Assembly: GCA_015680905.1 (NCBI GenBank) | Contig: CM027383.1 | Coordinates: forward strand, 87,515,001-87,579,000 | Direction: 5' to 3' | DNA length: 64,000 nucleotides | Source: Coptis chinensis | Lineage: Eukaryota > Streptophyta > Magnoliopsida > Ranunculales > Ranunculaceae | In this document: positions 46,811 through 57,067 of the stretch, in pieces | Layout of the letters: the number at the start of each line of letters is the position of its first letter | How positions within the stretch are numbered: the first letter of the stretch is position 1 | Made by a program: the position numbers and the translations under genes | The notes under the pieces: model-generated | Databases searched by the model: none | Told to the model about the DNA's origin: nothing | Seen by the model: only the letters and a program-made list of their open reading frames with translations

Positions 46811-49439
46811 GTGCCCATAAAACCTTAGTGATGAACCCTTTAAATTTTGATCTTTTGGAAGTCTAGTCTACCTACTAATGCAAACTTGCAAAAGTCAGGA
46901 CCTTTATCCACTTCTTTAATTAAGTTAAGTTAATACAAGTTGGGGTGTACTAAACCCTATAATTTTTTTTTTAAAAAAAAAAAAAAACTGCACCATTAAT
47001 AAATTTGAAAACATGTTTACCTTCACGTATGTCTTGCATATCACATTCTGCATGCATAGCTGTCAAGGCCTTGTAAACCGAACTCGAAGAATTACCTGCA
47101 TAACCAATTGTCGTAAATTCCAGCCCGTAAGCATCAGTGATAATTATTACTTTGGGAATTCAATTCTTTGATGCCTATAGGTATTTAAACAATTCCAGGT
47201 TACCATTACGTATTTCTGGCTCAACTTGGGGACGACCACTAGCAATGCCTCCTTCAACATTCTCTACACATCAGTTCAAATATGTGTTTATTCATTTACA
47301 CTAAAGAGTGCATCATTAATTCAATAAAATTGTACATCACAACCTAAACTTACCACCACGAGAAGCAGGCAGTGTTGTAGTCAACGACATATTTTCATCT
47401 AACAACCGCACATTGACTGGAGATGGGACATTGGCTAGTTCGATTACTACATTGATCCGCTCACCTTGTTCATTGGCTTCTATGTCATCAGCGCTGTCTT
47501 CACTTTCATAAGTTGGTGCCAAAAAAGGATCAGACTCACTACTCATGTCATTGGAGCCTTCCTGAACACCATTCGCACTCTCATCACAATGCATATCTTC
47601 ACTTACATCAGCATCACTCTATGCTTCACCAGCTCTTACTATTTCTGAATGCACGGCGAACAAATCTTTTGGGATTACTTGCTCAGTGATACTCTCAAAG
47701 AAAGGCACAAGAAATTGAGCAAGGCGGAAAGAGCGCTTCCTCTGCACCAAAAGACAAAAACAAATGCAGTTTTAGCTTCACAAGATATACATGTATGACT
47801 ATCCACATAACAAAGGTTGAAGTTACTAGCAAGAAGAAGTTTTAAGGGAAATCTCATCATATCATAATCAAGCTACTTTCTAAAAGCATGCATTCTAAAC
47901 AAATGTCGTTAAGAACATGCATTCTAAGCAAACGTCATTCTAAACAAAAACATAGTAAACACACAGAATGAATTCATAACATATTAACCTCTTCAGTCAA
48001 CTTATCCCTCAACAATGCCTCGTGAGGGTGCAAGGGTCGAATTTGCGTGACACTGTGGCTCCTATACCACTCCAAGTAAGCTGCATGACTTGCCTCGGTG
48101 AACTCTACTTGTTCCTCCCCAGTACAGTCAGACGTACACCATATTTCCCAGTCTGTGCATATTTCTTTGGACGGCTTCTAGGATTTAGGATCATCTCTCC
48201 ACCTAGGAGGTGGATCCGGTATGTGTTGCTTCCGCCCAAACTGCCTCATGCATCTTTCTGGCATATACCTCTCTACAATGTCGAAGTGTATAAGCTATGT
48301 CGATATGGGTTTCGTATATGAAGCGTTCAAAGCAAACTGAGGAGCATTCACCCAGGCGTCCCATGGCTACCATATTATCTAAAATAGAAAACATCATACC
48401 AAGATTAGCATATACACTTCTTTGGCATTTACATTCACACATAAATAAGTAGTGATCAGCTCCAAACAACCTAATTGCACTGGTTTTTTACGACGTGGCT
48501 AATTTGTTTATGCATGACAGATATCAAGTATATATGCATATCACTAATACCTAAATATCTACTTAAGACAACCATTGCACGACTAACCTTATCCGCACGT
48601 AGCGTGTCCATCTTTGCACTTAGATGCTCATACGTGAGCTTTGAAGGTCTATATTTGACGTGTTTCCACTGGCAAGCAGCTAAGAATTTAACAAAAGCAG
48701 GACACCTTGGCTGACACATACAAATCCTTTCGTAAAACCATGCCTAGAAGCAAACATCCACAATTACAATCCAATACATAGTTAATTAATAAAGAACAGT
48801 CCATAAAAGAATTTGAAGCTATAGTGTTACACCACTTACCAACAGTAGAGTTGAAGAGCCACAAACATTCAAAACAAAATTACAGTCACTTTTGCGGTCT
48901 TTGTTATTTTCTTTACGACGAAGTGATGCCCGCATGAGTGACCTGAATAGGAATGCAAGCACAGCAATACCCCAAGCATACGAGGCACAATTCTCCGTAT
49001 CGGTCAGGAATGGTAGATACTTTGTATGCACATGATAACCTCCTGGCTCTGAAAAAATTGTGCTTCCAATGAGGGATAACACAAACGCAATCAAGCGTTG
49101 TGCTTCGCTCACACCTGCTCGTCGGCGTACGAAGGTAGTTTGCAGCCAGCACAATTTCACTGATTTCCCTCTTACCTCTGACTCTGGAGGACTTAGGCCC
49201 AAATATTTCTTACATGCTTCATGAGCGTCCAATTTTGAGTTGCCCACAATTGGTTTCCCAATTACATTTAAGCCTAGAATATAGGCAACATCCTCTAGTG
49301 CAATTCTTGCTTCAAAAATTGGAAAGTGGAATGAATTAGTCTCTGGTCGCCAATGGTCAACCAAAGCAGATATCAAGTCCCGGTCCCCATGGAACTGGTC
49401 TATTTTTCTCAGGTGCTTGGAGCCCAAACCTGCGACCAT

Positions 49440-50153
49440 TTTCTTTTGGGCTTTAGATAATATCTAGTCATTTACCTTTTGATTGTGCTCATGTGTACGG
49501 ACCACTGGTCGAACCTGTTACTCATTTAGACAAGTTATTGAATGTTAATTAATAGAAGCAAACTGAAAACTTATAATTAATAAATAGTTGAAGATAGCTA
49601 GTTATCTCTCCGTCCATGAGCAAAGATGAAACATGATCATCTTGTTAGTATAAATGCTGCATAATTTGTAGTCCATGCTGCAGGGTGTAGTAGGAAGTAC
49701 ATTAGTAGAAAAAAGTTAGAGCCGAAATAATTAAACTAGAACAGTTCATACAAGAGATAAGAGATTAAACAAATTGCACGTTACATGGATTGAATATCTT
49801 ATGATAAGGTAGTTAAAATTAATGAAGGGAAATTAATGGCCAAATCACATATCGAAAACAATCTTAGGCAAAGGAGTTGAATGTTCTTATTAATTGAACA
49901 TTTAATAGTTGCAACATAATTTAACAGAGTTTCCGCAGATGACTTCTGCTGCTGATCAGCAAAACGCACCCCCAATTTGAAAATGAATAAAGACATCACA
50001 GAACACAAGTAATGAAAGCATGTCAGCTTCTCAAATACTTCTTAGTAAGTTTCACATTAAATTGAATAGAATATAGGTGTCAGTCGATGCATTTTGCATG
50101 TTGTATAGGGAGAAAGTAAAAGTAATCTACACAGTTAAAAGGTTACGCAGCTC
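49440..50153. other. Upstream flank of the PMD gene, nothing certain
   Basis: A minus-strand donor AATCAAAAG|GTAAATG near 49477 might end an earlier non-coding or lost exon, but its reading frame does not join the PMD frame. The rest is AT-rich without features. Confidence 0.3.
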
Positions 50154-50241
50154 ACAGTTTAGGAGAGTTCTTCTTGTACTCCAAATACTTAGAATATACC
50201 CATGCTACAAATATTGGGATAATCCCAATGAAGAATGAGAC
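50154..50241 (-). pseudogene. RWA (REDUCED WALL ACETYLATION) exon fragment
   Basis: After acceptor TTTATTGCAG the minus frame reads [20 protein letters not shown] then EYKKNSPKL and TGA (50152-50154). This matches the start of RWA proteins, where the first transmembrane helix has the pattern VSFxxGxxPxFVAWxYSxxLEY. RWA proteins are Golgi multi-pass membrane proteins needed to supply acetyl groups for wall polysaccharides. Only one exon is seen, ending in a stop where the family continues with a long cytosolic and multi-helix region, so it is a fragment. Confidence 0.6.
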
Positions 50242-50976
50242 CTGCAATAAATACATATTTGCAAAACCATATCAGTTACAGACTAACATATAATAAGAAA
50301 AAATGTGACAATTGACAAAGAAAGGTATTGATAGAGGACTAGACGCATACACACACCCACAAAGATAGAGCATTAAAATAATTATCATACTTATTATGTG
50401 AGAAAAGATATGTTGCAAGATCAAAATGTACATGATCTGAGAGTTATTAATTGTCTCATAATTCTTACGTTAAATAAACTACCCCCAGAGAAGGCAAATA
50501 TTCATCTTCCTCGACTATTCTTTTATTATTTACCGCGATCAAGACAGTCATGACTTCATGGGAGTTGGGGCTACTTTGGATGTATTTTAGGTCCATAATT
50601 TGGATTTCTTACTTCCCTCAATCTAGAGCCGTCTCCTCATCTCTAGTCTGAAAAATGATGCAAGAGTAGACTAATGGGAAGAAAAATGTTACTGTAAGTC
50701 CTTTTTACTCTATTTTTCTATTTTTCGGTTTGATTAAAGGAGTAGTAGCTACTCTATATATCAATGAGGATGAGATATCATACAGTACAAAACAGACACA
50801 CGAAACACAAAAGTAAGACATCAACAAGACAGACCACACAAACAACAAAATACGCCCAGAAGGTACAATACTTCAAGCTATATATCAAAGATATCCAACT
50901 GGGAAAAAAAAATAGTAAAAACGGATATCTCTCTCAACTTGTGTTGCATAAGTACTGCACGGACACAACATATCTA
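50242..50976. other. Intergenic, nothing recognised
   Basis: No gene or repeat of note before the minisatellite. Confidence 0.4.
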
Positions 50977-51218
50977 CCCTCAAAATGCATTGACAGCTCT
51001 CTAATCGTCTTCTCATATGACTTAGCCATTCCCTCAAAATGCAATGACAGAGCTCTAATCGTCTTCTCATATGACTTAGTCGTTCCCTCAAAATGCAATG
51101 ATAGAGCTCTAATTGTTTTCTCATATGACATTGCCCTTCCCTTAAAATGAAATGACAGAGCTCTAATAGTCTTCTCATATGACATTGCCCTTCCCTTAAA
51201 ATGCAATGAGAGCTCTAA
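50977..51218. repeat. 54-bp minisatellite, open in two strands
   Basis: CCCTCAAAATGCAATGACAG-type units start at 50977, 51031, 51085, 51139 and 51193, exactly 54 bp apart, the last partial. As 54 is a multiple of three, an open frame repeats. The minus strand gives 18-residue units SYEKTIRALSLHFEG(x)(x)(x), and the plus strand has an open frame too. Units differ at several bases. The minus ORF (50934-51233) might be a coding tandem repeat, but no flanking domain was identified. Confidence 0.9.
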
Positions 51219-51765
51219 TTGTCTTCTCGACACAACATGGCCGAAAATGGCAATGCTTCATAAACCAATGCCCCTCTAAGGAAAGTATTCGCTGGAACCA
51301 AGCAAGAAACTATAAGTCCTTCACCAATCCAGGGACTTCCAAATAAACCTCAAATAGAGAGCAAAATGACACCAAATATGCCAAGAAAATAGAGATTGAA
51401 TGAGAGTGACTGGCACACTCCCCATTGTAGGTACACAAAGGCCTAAAGCTCACAATCAGTTTTCTCCTCCCAAAAAGGATATCTCTAGTATGGATATTAT
51501 TCTTGGTGGTACAACCAAGTAAGAAATGAGAATCAGGAAAGGACTTACCATGCACAGGTTCTTAGTTCTTATGGGTAGAGAAGACCTGCACAACCTTCTC
51601 AAATGACGGAAGACTCTCCTATGAAAATCTATCCCTCGCCCATTCTCAAACCTATACGTGAACTCCCGCGAAAAGATCTTAAGACCTTGGAGAATACCGC
51701 ATCCATAAGGATCAGGTGATGACCCATTAATATCTCATTTTTATCTCTCTCCAATTCATTATTAA
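51219..51765. other. Unassigned, possible gag-like tail
   Basis: After the minisatellite the plus frame reads GRKWQCFINQCPSKESIRWN, a weak zinc-knuckle-like remnant. Nothing firm. Confidence 0.25.
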
Positions 51766-51767
51766 CC

Positions 51768-51815
51768 AAAGCAGATATCAAGTCCCTGTCCCCATGGAAC
51801 TGGTATATTTGGGTA
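51768..51815 (-). pseudogene. Duplicated sliver of the PMD exon
   Basis: ACCAAAGCAGATATCAAGTC at 51768 and the next 25 bases match the PMD exon 1 sequence at about 49360-49406 with one or two changes. In the minus frame it gives YQFHGDRDLISALV, the same peptide as in the PMD gene. It is either a fragment of a second PMD gene or a short duplication. Confidence 0.7.
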
Positions 51816-52244
51816 CTAATCATCCAAACAAACATTAAATAGATTGCCCAGGACCAAGGCAACTGCTAAATATATTGCCCCGACTAAATCATCAACTAAT
51901 TGGCCGAGTCAAAATCGACTTGACGAGTAAGGAAAATAATTAGTTTTAGTAATTGAAACAATGAAACAATGAAACAATGAAACAAAACAAGCTTATAATG
52001 AGTATATATATATATATTTTATAACAAGCATATTTGTGATATGTACAATTTAATAATATCTTTCACTCCACACTTCTTTGTATATTGAGGACACTATAAA
52101 TTACCCACACGAGTTAATAGTACAAGTACAAAATAAGATTTAGAATCCACATACCGCTTCTACACAAGAAACAACAGTACAAACCCGTCGATCTCAAAGC
52201 TTTGATGCATTTTTCAAAAGATTGATAACCAAGACAATATGAGT

Positions 52245-52247
<3 letters not shown>
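51816..52247. other. AT-rich intergenic DNA
   Basis: Contains the short repeat AATGAAACA (several copies near 51955-51985). No gene. Confidence 0.4.

Positions 52248-52319
<72 letters not shown>
52248..52319. repeat. (TA)n microsatellite, left
   Basis: About 36 uninterrupted TA units directly left of the long-TIR element at 52321. Confidence 0.98.
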
Positions 52320-52320
<1 letters not shown>

Positions 52321-52321
<1 letters not shown>

Positions 52322-53852
52322 AGCCCCGCTCTTAGTCGGACGTCCGTTTACGGACTTTACTTAAAAACCAAAATTTTGAAATACTAAATATACTCTGACG
52401 AAGGGTTTTCTCATGACTCGCTCCTTTTCTCTCTGAAGGCCAAACTTACGTTACTATTTCCCTCCCTCCTGGTACTCTCTTTTTCTCTCTCTCATGGGGT
52501 TCCTCTTCTCTCAAATTCAAGGCATTGACCCCTGCACGCTTTGTTTGTACCATGTATTTGAGTGTTTGGCTGCTTGGAAATAACCTTCTTATCCATGTCT
52601 AGTAGGCTCTCTAGGCTCCTGTTGGTATCCGTCTGAACAAAATGTGCCATTGCTTGCACTGTGTAAATTTTTATGTGCAAATCTTGGCAAGCTTGTTGTT
52701 TTAGTGGGAGTTGATTTATTTATGTAAATTTGATACTAGAAAAAATAATCTTGGCATGTTGTCGGGGTTGACGACAATTGGAACAAGGGAATTAGAGAGA
52801 GGAGGATGGTTGAAATGAGATCTTCTTTGTGTTTGACGTTGGTTTGCTTTGGTTTTGGATGAACTAAGTTTGACATTTTTTGTATCTGTTTTTCACAAGA
52901 GAGACAGACACAACACTCTGACAATGACCTTTTCATTTTTTTCCACAATCCAACCGGTGCTCTTTTAGGCACCTTTAAATCAACAACATGTATATTTCAA
53001 ATCGTTCCACAACAAATCTATAAGCACATTAAAACACTTTAATAACCGTCTCACATTTAACAATATAAATTCATCGTTAGTAAATCCACAAATGCTTTGC
53101 TCCAACATTTTATCCGGGTTGGTAACTTGATCTAAATCAAAACTAAAGTGAAGTACCAATCTGAATTAGTATGAATTACAAAATAGATTGGGTAGATTGG
53201 GATGAAGCAGCAAGTTAAAGATGCATTTTGTTTGTTCTTGGGTTTGGAGTTTTGTTCTCATCTAATCTAATTTCCATGTTACGTTAGAGGGAACCATTTA
53301 GCTACTAGAACTTAGATCCTTTAAATCGCAATACATACAGGTGGAGTCAAGAACCCAAGTTAAACTAATTACCCATGCTTCCATGCTTCCAAACATGAAA
53401 CCTTGGGCCTTGCATGAAGAAAACAAACTAAGAAAATGAGCATTTCTAGAATCTAAAAACCTAGGCACTATAAAGGATTCACAAGAAAAAAATGAGGAAT
53501 GGCGAGGACATATTGCTAGCTTCTTCCATTAAGAACAAGAATAGACATACTATCCTCGTTTAATTGCTAATTTCCACCTAGCAATCATTAGTTCCTCAAT
53601 TGCATTTCAGTAATGCTCAAACAAGAACATGAGATTGAATCAAAAGTATTATTCCCACATGTGAAGAACCAACACTATTCCCCATGAGAGAGAGAAAGAG
53701 AGGGGAGGGAAGGAAATAGTCACGTAAATTTGGACTTGAGAGAGAAAGAATCATTAGTCATGAGAAAACCCTTGAGATTGAGAGTATATTTAGTATTTTG
53801 AAATTTAGGCTTTTAAGTAAAGTTCATTAAAAATGTCCGTCTAAGAGTGGGG

Positions 53853-53855
<3 letters not shown>
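52321..53855. mobile_element. Long-TIR element between two (TA)n tracts (micron-like)
   Basis: The ends are CAGCCCCGCTCTTAG and CTAAGAGTGGGGCTG. The arms match over about 180 bp, with mutual landmarks ACTTTACTTAAAA, AAATACTAAATATACTCT, AAGGGTTTTCTCATGA, GACTATTTCC-like and TCTCTCTCTCATGGGG. It is 1,535 bp with no coding sequence recognised. Both edges abut (TA)n microsatellites. Rice micron elements are similarly TIR-less or MITE-like sequences lodged in (TA)n; the CAG...CTG ends are instead hAT-like. Target duplication cannot be read inside TA repeats. Confidence 0.8.

Positions 53856-53925
<70 letters not shown>
53856..53925. repeat. (TA)n microsatellite, right
   Basis: About 35 TA units directly right of the long-TIR element. 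Confidence 0.98.
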
Positions 53926-53928
<3 letters not shown>

Positions 53929-54031
53929 GAATATACAATATCTAATTGTTTGTTTCCATAGCTAATTCAAAGCTAAAAACACAAAAATCAAAACAAACTA
54001 AACTTAAACCAATAAAACTCAAACCTCTTAC

Positions 54032-54146
54032 CTGAAAGCCGAAACATTCAGTGGAACTCCCTATACCAAACTCATCCAAATTAGTGTTCCCAAAAACAAC
54101 CCCACCACATTCCCTCACTTTCTTAACTGTCGTGGCATCAAAAGCC
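54032..54146 (-). pseudogene. GatA (Glu-tRNA-Gln amidotransferase A) exon
   Basis: The minus frame reads AFDATTVKKVRECGGVVFGN then TNLDEFGIGSSTECFGFQ, ending at donor CAG|GTAAGAG (54032/54031). This is the amidase-signature region of GatA, whose family motif is VVxGKTNxDEFxMGSSTE. GatA is the amidase subunit of the organellar GatCAB complex that converts Glu-tRNA-Gln to Gln-tRNA-Gln. The motif Lys is Asn here. No further GatA exon (for example the GGSSGGSA nucleophile loop) was found, so this is a lone exon fragment. Confidence 0.75.
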
Positions 54147-54609
54147 ACGAATCCCCATCCTCAAAACACTGTTTTTTGGTGGAATGGATATAGAGGGTGG
54201 ATGCACCATTGGACTCAGCCTAAGAGAATTTTTTTATCCTCTTTTTTTATGATACACATATTTTAAAATATTCCTAATGAGAGACCATATCCAAATCCTT
54301 TAAGGTTTGGAATCAAGCCTTACGTATCTCTTAATTCATTTCTAGAATTATTCCTCTTTCTAGGTTTTCTAGGCAACTTGTCAAAGCAATAACTTTCCCT
54401 TCATTCATCCAAATGGTACACCAATTGTTAGCATGCCAGTTTTAAAAGGTATTGGAAATTCAGAATAAATTATTAGAAGATACTAGTAATTATAGGTAAC
54501 TTCTTAAGAATATAGTCAAGAGATCCTGAGTAATATATCCTTTACCAGAAATACCTGTAACTAATATCTTCTTATAATTTAACAAGAAGTTAGCCGTTCT
54601 TAGACGATC

Positions 54610-54745
54610 CCAGTAACAGGTATTTCTGGTAAAGTATATTAGACTCAGGATGGCTATATTCTTCAGAAGTTACCTGTTACAGGTAACTTCTGAGAATATA
54701 GGCACCCTGAGTCTAATATAATTTATCGAAAATACCTATTACTGG
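54610..54745. repeat. Large palindrome 1 (arms about 68 bp)
   Basis: Centre at about 54678 (TTACCTG/TT/ACAGGTAA). Inner 43 bp of each arm pair almost perfectly, for example GACTCAGG with CCTGAGTC; the outer part pairs with more mismatches out to CCAGTAACAGG/CCTATTACTGG. Confidence 0.9.
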
Positions 54746-54855
54746 TTTCTCCTTAAGAATATAGCCATCCTGAGTTTTCTATTATCCTTTACCATAAATA
54801 CCTGTCACATGCATATCACACTTCGAGAGGAATGGCCTAAACCCATACCTGATAA

Positions 54856-54994
54856 AAAAACATCAGCATCTTCTCAAACCAAGCTCTTGTAACGTAATCA
54901 CCAACGAGTTTTGTCTTCGAACAATCCAAACTACGATAACTCGTTGGTGATTACACTACAAAAGCTTGGTTTGAAAAGATGAAGATGTTTTTTA
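54856..54994. repeat. Inverted duplication with 57-bp arms and 26-bp loop, copy 1
   Basis: Left arm AACATCAGCATCTTCTCAAA...ACCAACGAGTT pairs with the right arm AACTCGTTGGTGATTAC...AAGATGTTTTTT. A second version is at about 55977-56115. The right arm runs into an open frame, so the left arm is an inverted copy of the start of that coding piece. Confidence 0.88.
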
Positions 54995-55095
54995 ACAGCA
55001 AGGGTTCAGGCTACTCCTCTCACAATGTGATCATTGGTGAAGCCTACAAAAGGGCAAATGAAAATTGTCTACCATTCCAAATTGCCCAAAGGATT
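54940..55095 (+). pseudogene. Unknown coding fragment, copy 1
   Basis: The frame reads LVGDYTTKAWFEKMKMFFNS, then KGSGYSSHNVIIGEAYKRAN and ENCLPFQIAQ. A second copy is at 56060-56216. The two peptides are clearly homologous and largely conservative in their differences. I do not recognise the family. An in-frame TAA precedes the LVGD start. Confidence 0.45.
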
Positions 55096-55284
55096 ACCTT
55101 AGCATGCCAATTTTAACAAGTATTGGAAATTCAGAATAAATTATTAGAAGATACTAGTAATTACAAGTAACTTCTTAAGAATATAGTCAGGAGATCCTCA
55201 GTAATATATCCTTTACCATAAATACCTGTAACTAGTATCTTCTTATAATTTAACAATAAGTTAGCCGTTCTTAGAAGATCGATG

Positions 55285-55407
55285 AATGTATTTTTGGTAA
55301 AATATATATTAGACTTCGGGGATGGCTATATTCTCGAGAAGTTATGGTAACTTCTAAGAATATAGCCACCCCGAAGTCAAATATAATTAACCGCAAAAAT
55401 ACACATT
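55285..55407. repeat. Large palindrome 2 (arms about 60 bp)
   Basis: Centre near 55346 (GAAGTTA/TGG/TAACTTC). The arms contain GACTTCGGGG and CCCCGAAGTC, where palindrome 1 has GACTCAGG and CCTGAGTC. The pairing is kept although the sequence changed in both arms. Confidence 0.9.
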
Positions 55408-56059
55408 CTTGTTTTCTTCTTAAGAATATAGCCATCCTAACATTTCTATTATCCTTTACGAAAACTGTAACATGCAATATCATCATCTTCTCAAACCAAG
55501 GATTGTAACTTTCATTCATTTTTGGAAATATTCCTCTTTCTAGGTTTTGTGATTATCTACAAAACTTGTCAAAGAAATAACTTTCCTTTCATTCATCCAA
55601 ATGGTACACCAATTGTTAGCATGCCAATTTTAACAGGTATTGGACATTCAGAATAAATTATTAGAAGATACCAGTAATTACAAGTAACTTCTTAAAAATA
55701 TAGTAAGGAGATCCTGAGTAATCTATCATTTACCAGAAATACCCGTAACTAGTATCTTCTTATAATTTAACAAGAAGTTAGCCGCCGTTTTTAGAAGATC
55801 CCAGTAACAGGTATTTCTGGTAAAGTATATTAGACTCAGGATGGCTATATCATCCAGAAGTTACTTGTAACATGCATATCACACTGCGAGAGGATCTCTT
55901 AATTCATTTCTAGAATTATTCCTCTTTCTAGGTTTTCTAGGCAACTTGTCAAAGTATTATCCTTTACCAGGAAAAAAACATCATCATCTTCTCAAACCTG
56001 TTTCGCTTGTAACGTAATCACCAACGAGTTTTGGCTTCAAACAATCCAAACTACTATAA

Positions 56060-56290
56060 CTCGTTGGTGATTACGCTATAAAAACTTGGTTTTATCCTAG
56101 ATGAAGAGGTTTTTTAATAGCAAGGGTTCAAGTTACTCCTCCAGCAATGTGATAATTGGTGATGCCTACAAAAAGGTAAATGAAAGTGATCTCCCACTTG
56201 AAATTGCCCAAATATTTACCTTAGCACGCTCTATTTCCTTAATCCCAAACAAGCAAATCAAACCGTATCCAACTCCTCTAAAAATCATAT
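56060..56290 (+). pseudogene. Unknown coding fragment, copy 2
   Basis: From ATG at 56101 the frame reads MKRFFNSKGSSYSSSNVIIG, then DAYKKVNESDLPLEIAQ, and ends at TAG at 56290-56292. It is homologous to copy 1 at 54940-55095 (about two thirds of residues shared over the core). Family unknown; it may be one exon of a host gene taken up in the repeat cluster. Confidence 0.4.
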
Positions 56291-56629
56291 AGCATAACCG
56301 TAAATCTATTATAACCAGAACAAAAGTAACTAGTATATTGCATTGCAGTAGGGGCATGAGCGGAGCCCCTACGTATGCTATGGTTATTCCACAAATTCAC
56401 TCTCTCCCAACATTAGACTACATGCAAAGAAGCTTGATATAAAAGCATAACCAACAAACAATCTTTTGGGCACCAGGGTGGATCAATATTAATTTTTGAC
56501 ACTAAAAGTTCTTTAGGTAATCTAAAACTAGAGATGTTGATGAGATAATATATACGTGATGATATGAAACTATGGAGTACTTGTTGCAAAAAGTTCATGC
56601 ATAATACAGTGAAACTAGCAGGCGCTAGA

Positions 56630-56810
56630 ACTAGGGTTGTCCACGGTTCGGTTTCGAGGCCAGTTCCTAGTAAAATCCTGAGCGAACCAAACCAATCGGT
56701 TCCCGAAATTTCAAACCGAAACCGACCCGATCTACTGAAGAACCGATTGCAAACCAAACCGATTCTACGGTTTGGTTTCGGTTTTAACAAGCGAAATCCC
56801 ATGCACTAGA
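56630..56810. mobile_element. hAT-type word-repeat element C (tentative)
   Basis: It starts TAGGGTTGTCCACGGTTCGG and is filled with GGTTCGGTTTCGG words on the left and their inverses AAACCGAAACC in the middle. CTAGAA occurs just outside each edge. It resembles elements A, B and D in style, but the right end does not match the left well. A palindrome ATAGGCCCAAGCAATTGGGC lies just beyond (56830-56853). Confidence 0.4.
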
Positions 56811-56853
56811 AGCTTTTTTACATATGAATAGGCCCAAGCAATTGGGCCTATGT

Positions 56854-57067
56854 CCTCTAGTCCAGTCCAACCTCTTTAATGACTTCTCCCAACAAGTTAT
56901 TCTTCTACTACCTTTATAACTTTCCACTCACCATTGTTTTGGATACAAATTACAGTTTCAATTAACTAACACATACACTAACCAAACCAATATTACATAC
57001 ACTACCAGAGTTAGTGATTTCACGGCAGATAAGATGCAAATGGAGGAGACCAAAATGAGACAACAAC
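56854..57067. other. Intergenic
   Basis: Nothing recognised. Confidence 0.4.

Larger units (their letters stand above)
41453..49439 (-). pseudogene. Plant mobile domain (PMD) gene, nine exons, five stops
   Basis: Exons (minus): 49429/49439-48840, 48743-48588, 48378-47989, 47741-47354, 47263-47204, 47095-47021, 42151-42005, 41875-41750, 41610-41453. Every junction has GT/AG and compatible phase. Exons 1-3 encode the PMD: DLISALVDHWRPETNSFHFP, YILGLNV, WFYERICMC, then PERCMRQFGRKQHIPDPPPR, as in MAIN-like proteins and transposon-borne PMD proteins. Later exons are acidic or basic and disordered, ending KEYFMFSC and stop (41453-41455). In-frame stops: 48367-48369, 48295-48297, 48178-48180, 47619-47621 and 41600-41602. 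No frameshift was found over about 690 codons. The true start is unclear: ATG at 49439 reads into the domain, yet an acceptor TCGCAG also lies at 49430. Intron 6 (4.9 kb) is packed with insertions. Confidence 0.82.
54361..56290. repeat. Palindrome-rich repeat cluster with duplicated coding piece
   Basis: Three related blocks start CATGCCARTTTTAA at about 54432, 55103 and 55620. Each runs through GAATAAATTATTAGAAGATA, CCTTTACCAGAAATACCTGT and its inverse ACAGGTATTTCTGG. Two blocks contain long near-perfect palindromes (54610-54745 and 55285-55407); the third keeps only the left arm. Between them, twice, lies a hairpin plus short coding segment (54856-55095 and 55990-56290). The shared order shows local duplication of a unit of several hundred bp. 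No known TE family was recognised. Confidence 0.8.

Noticed and set aside
50764..51150. Plus-strand ORF over the minisatellite as a gene
   Set aside because: Its length is explained by the in-frame 54-bp repeat; low-complexity start and no domain.
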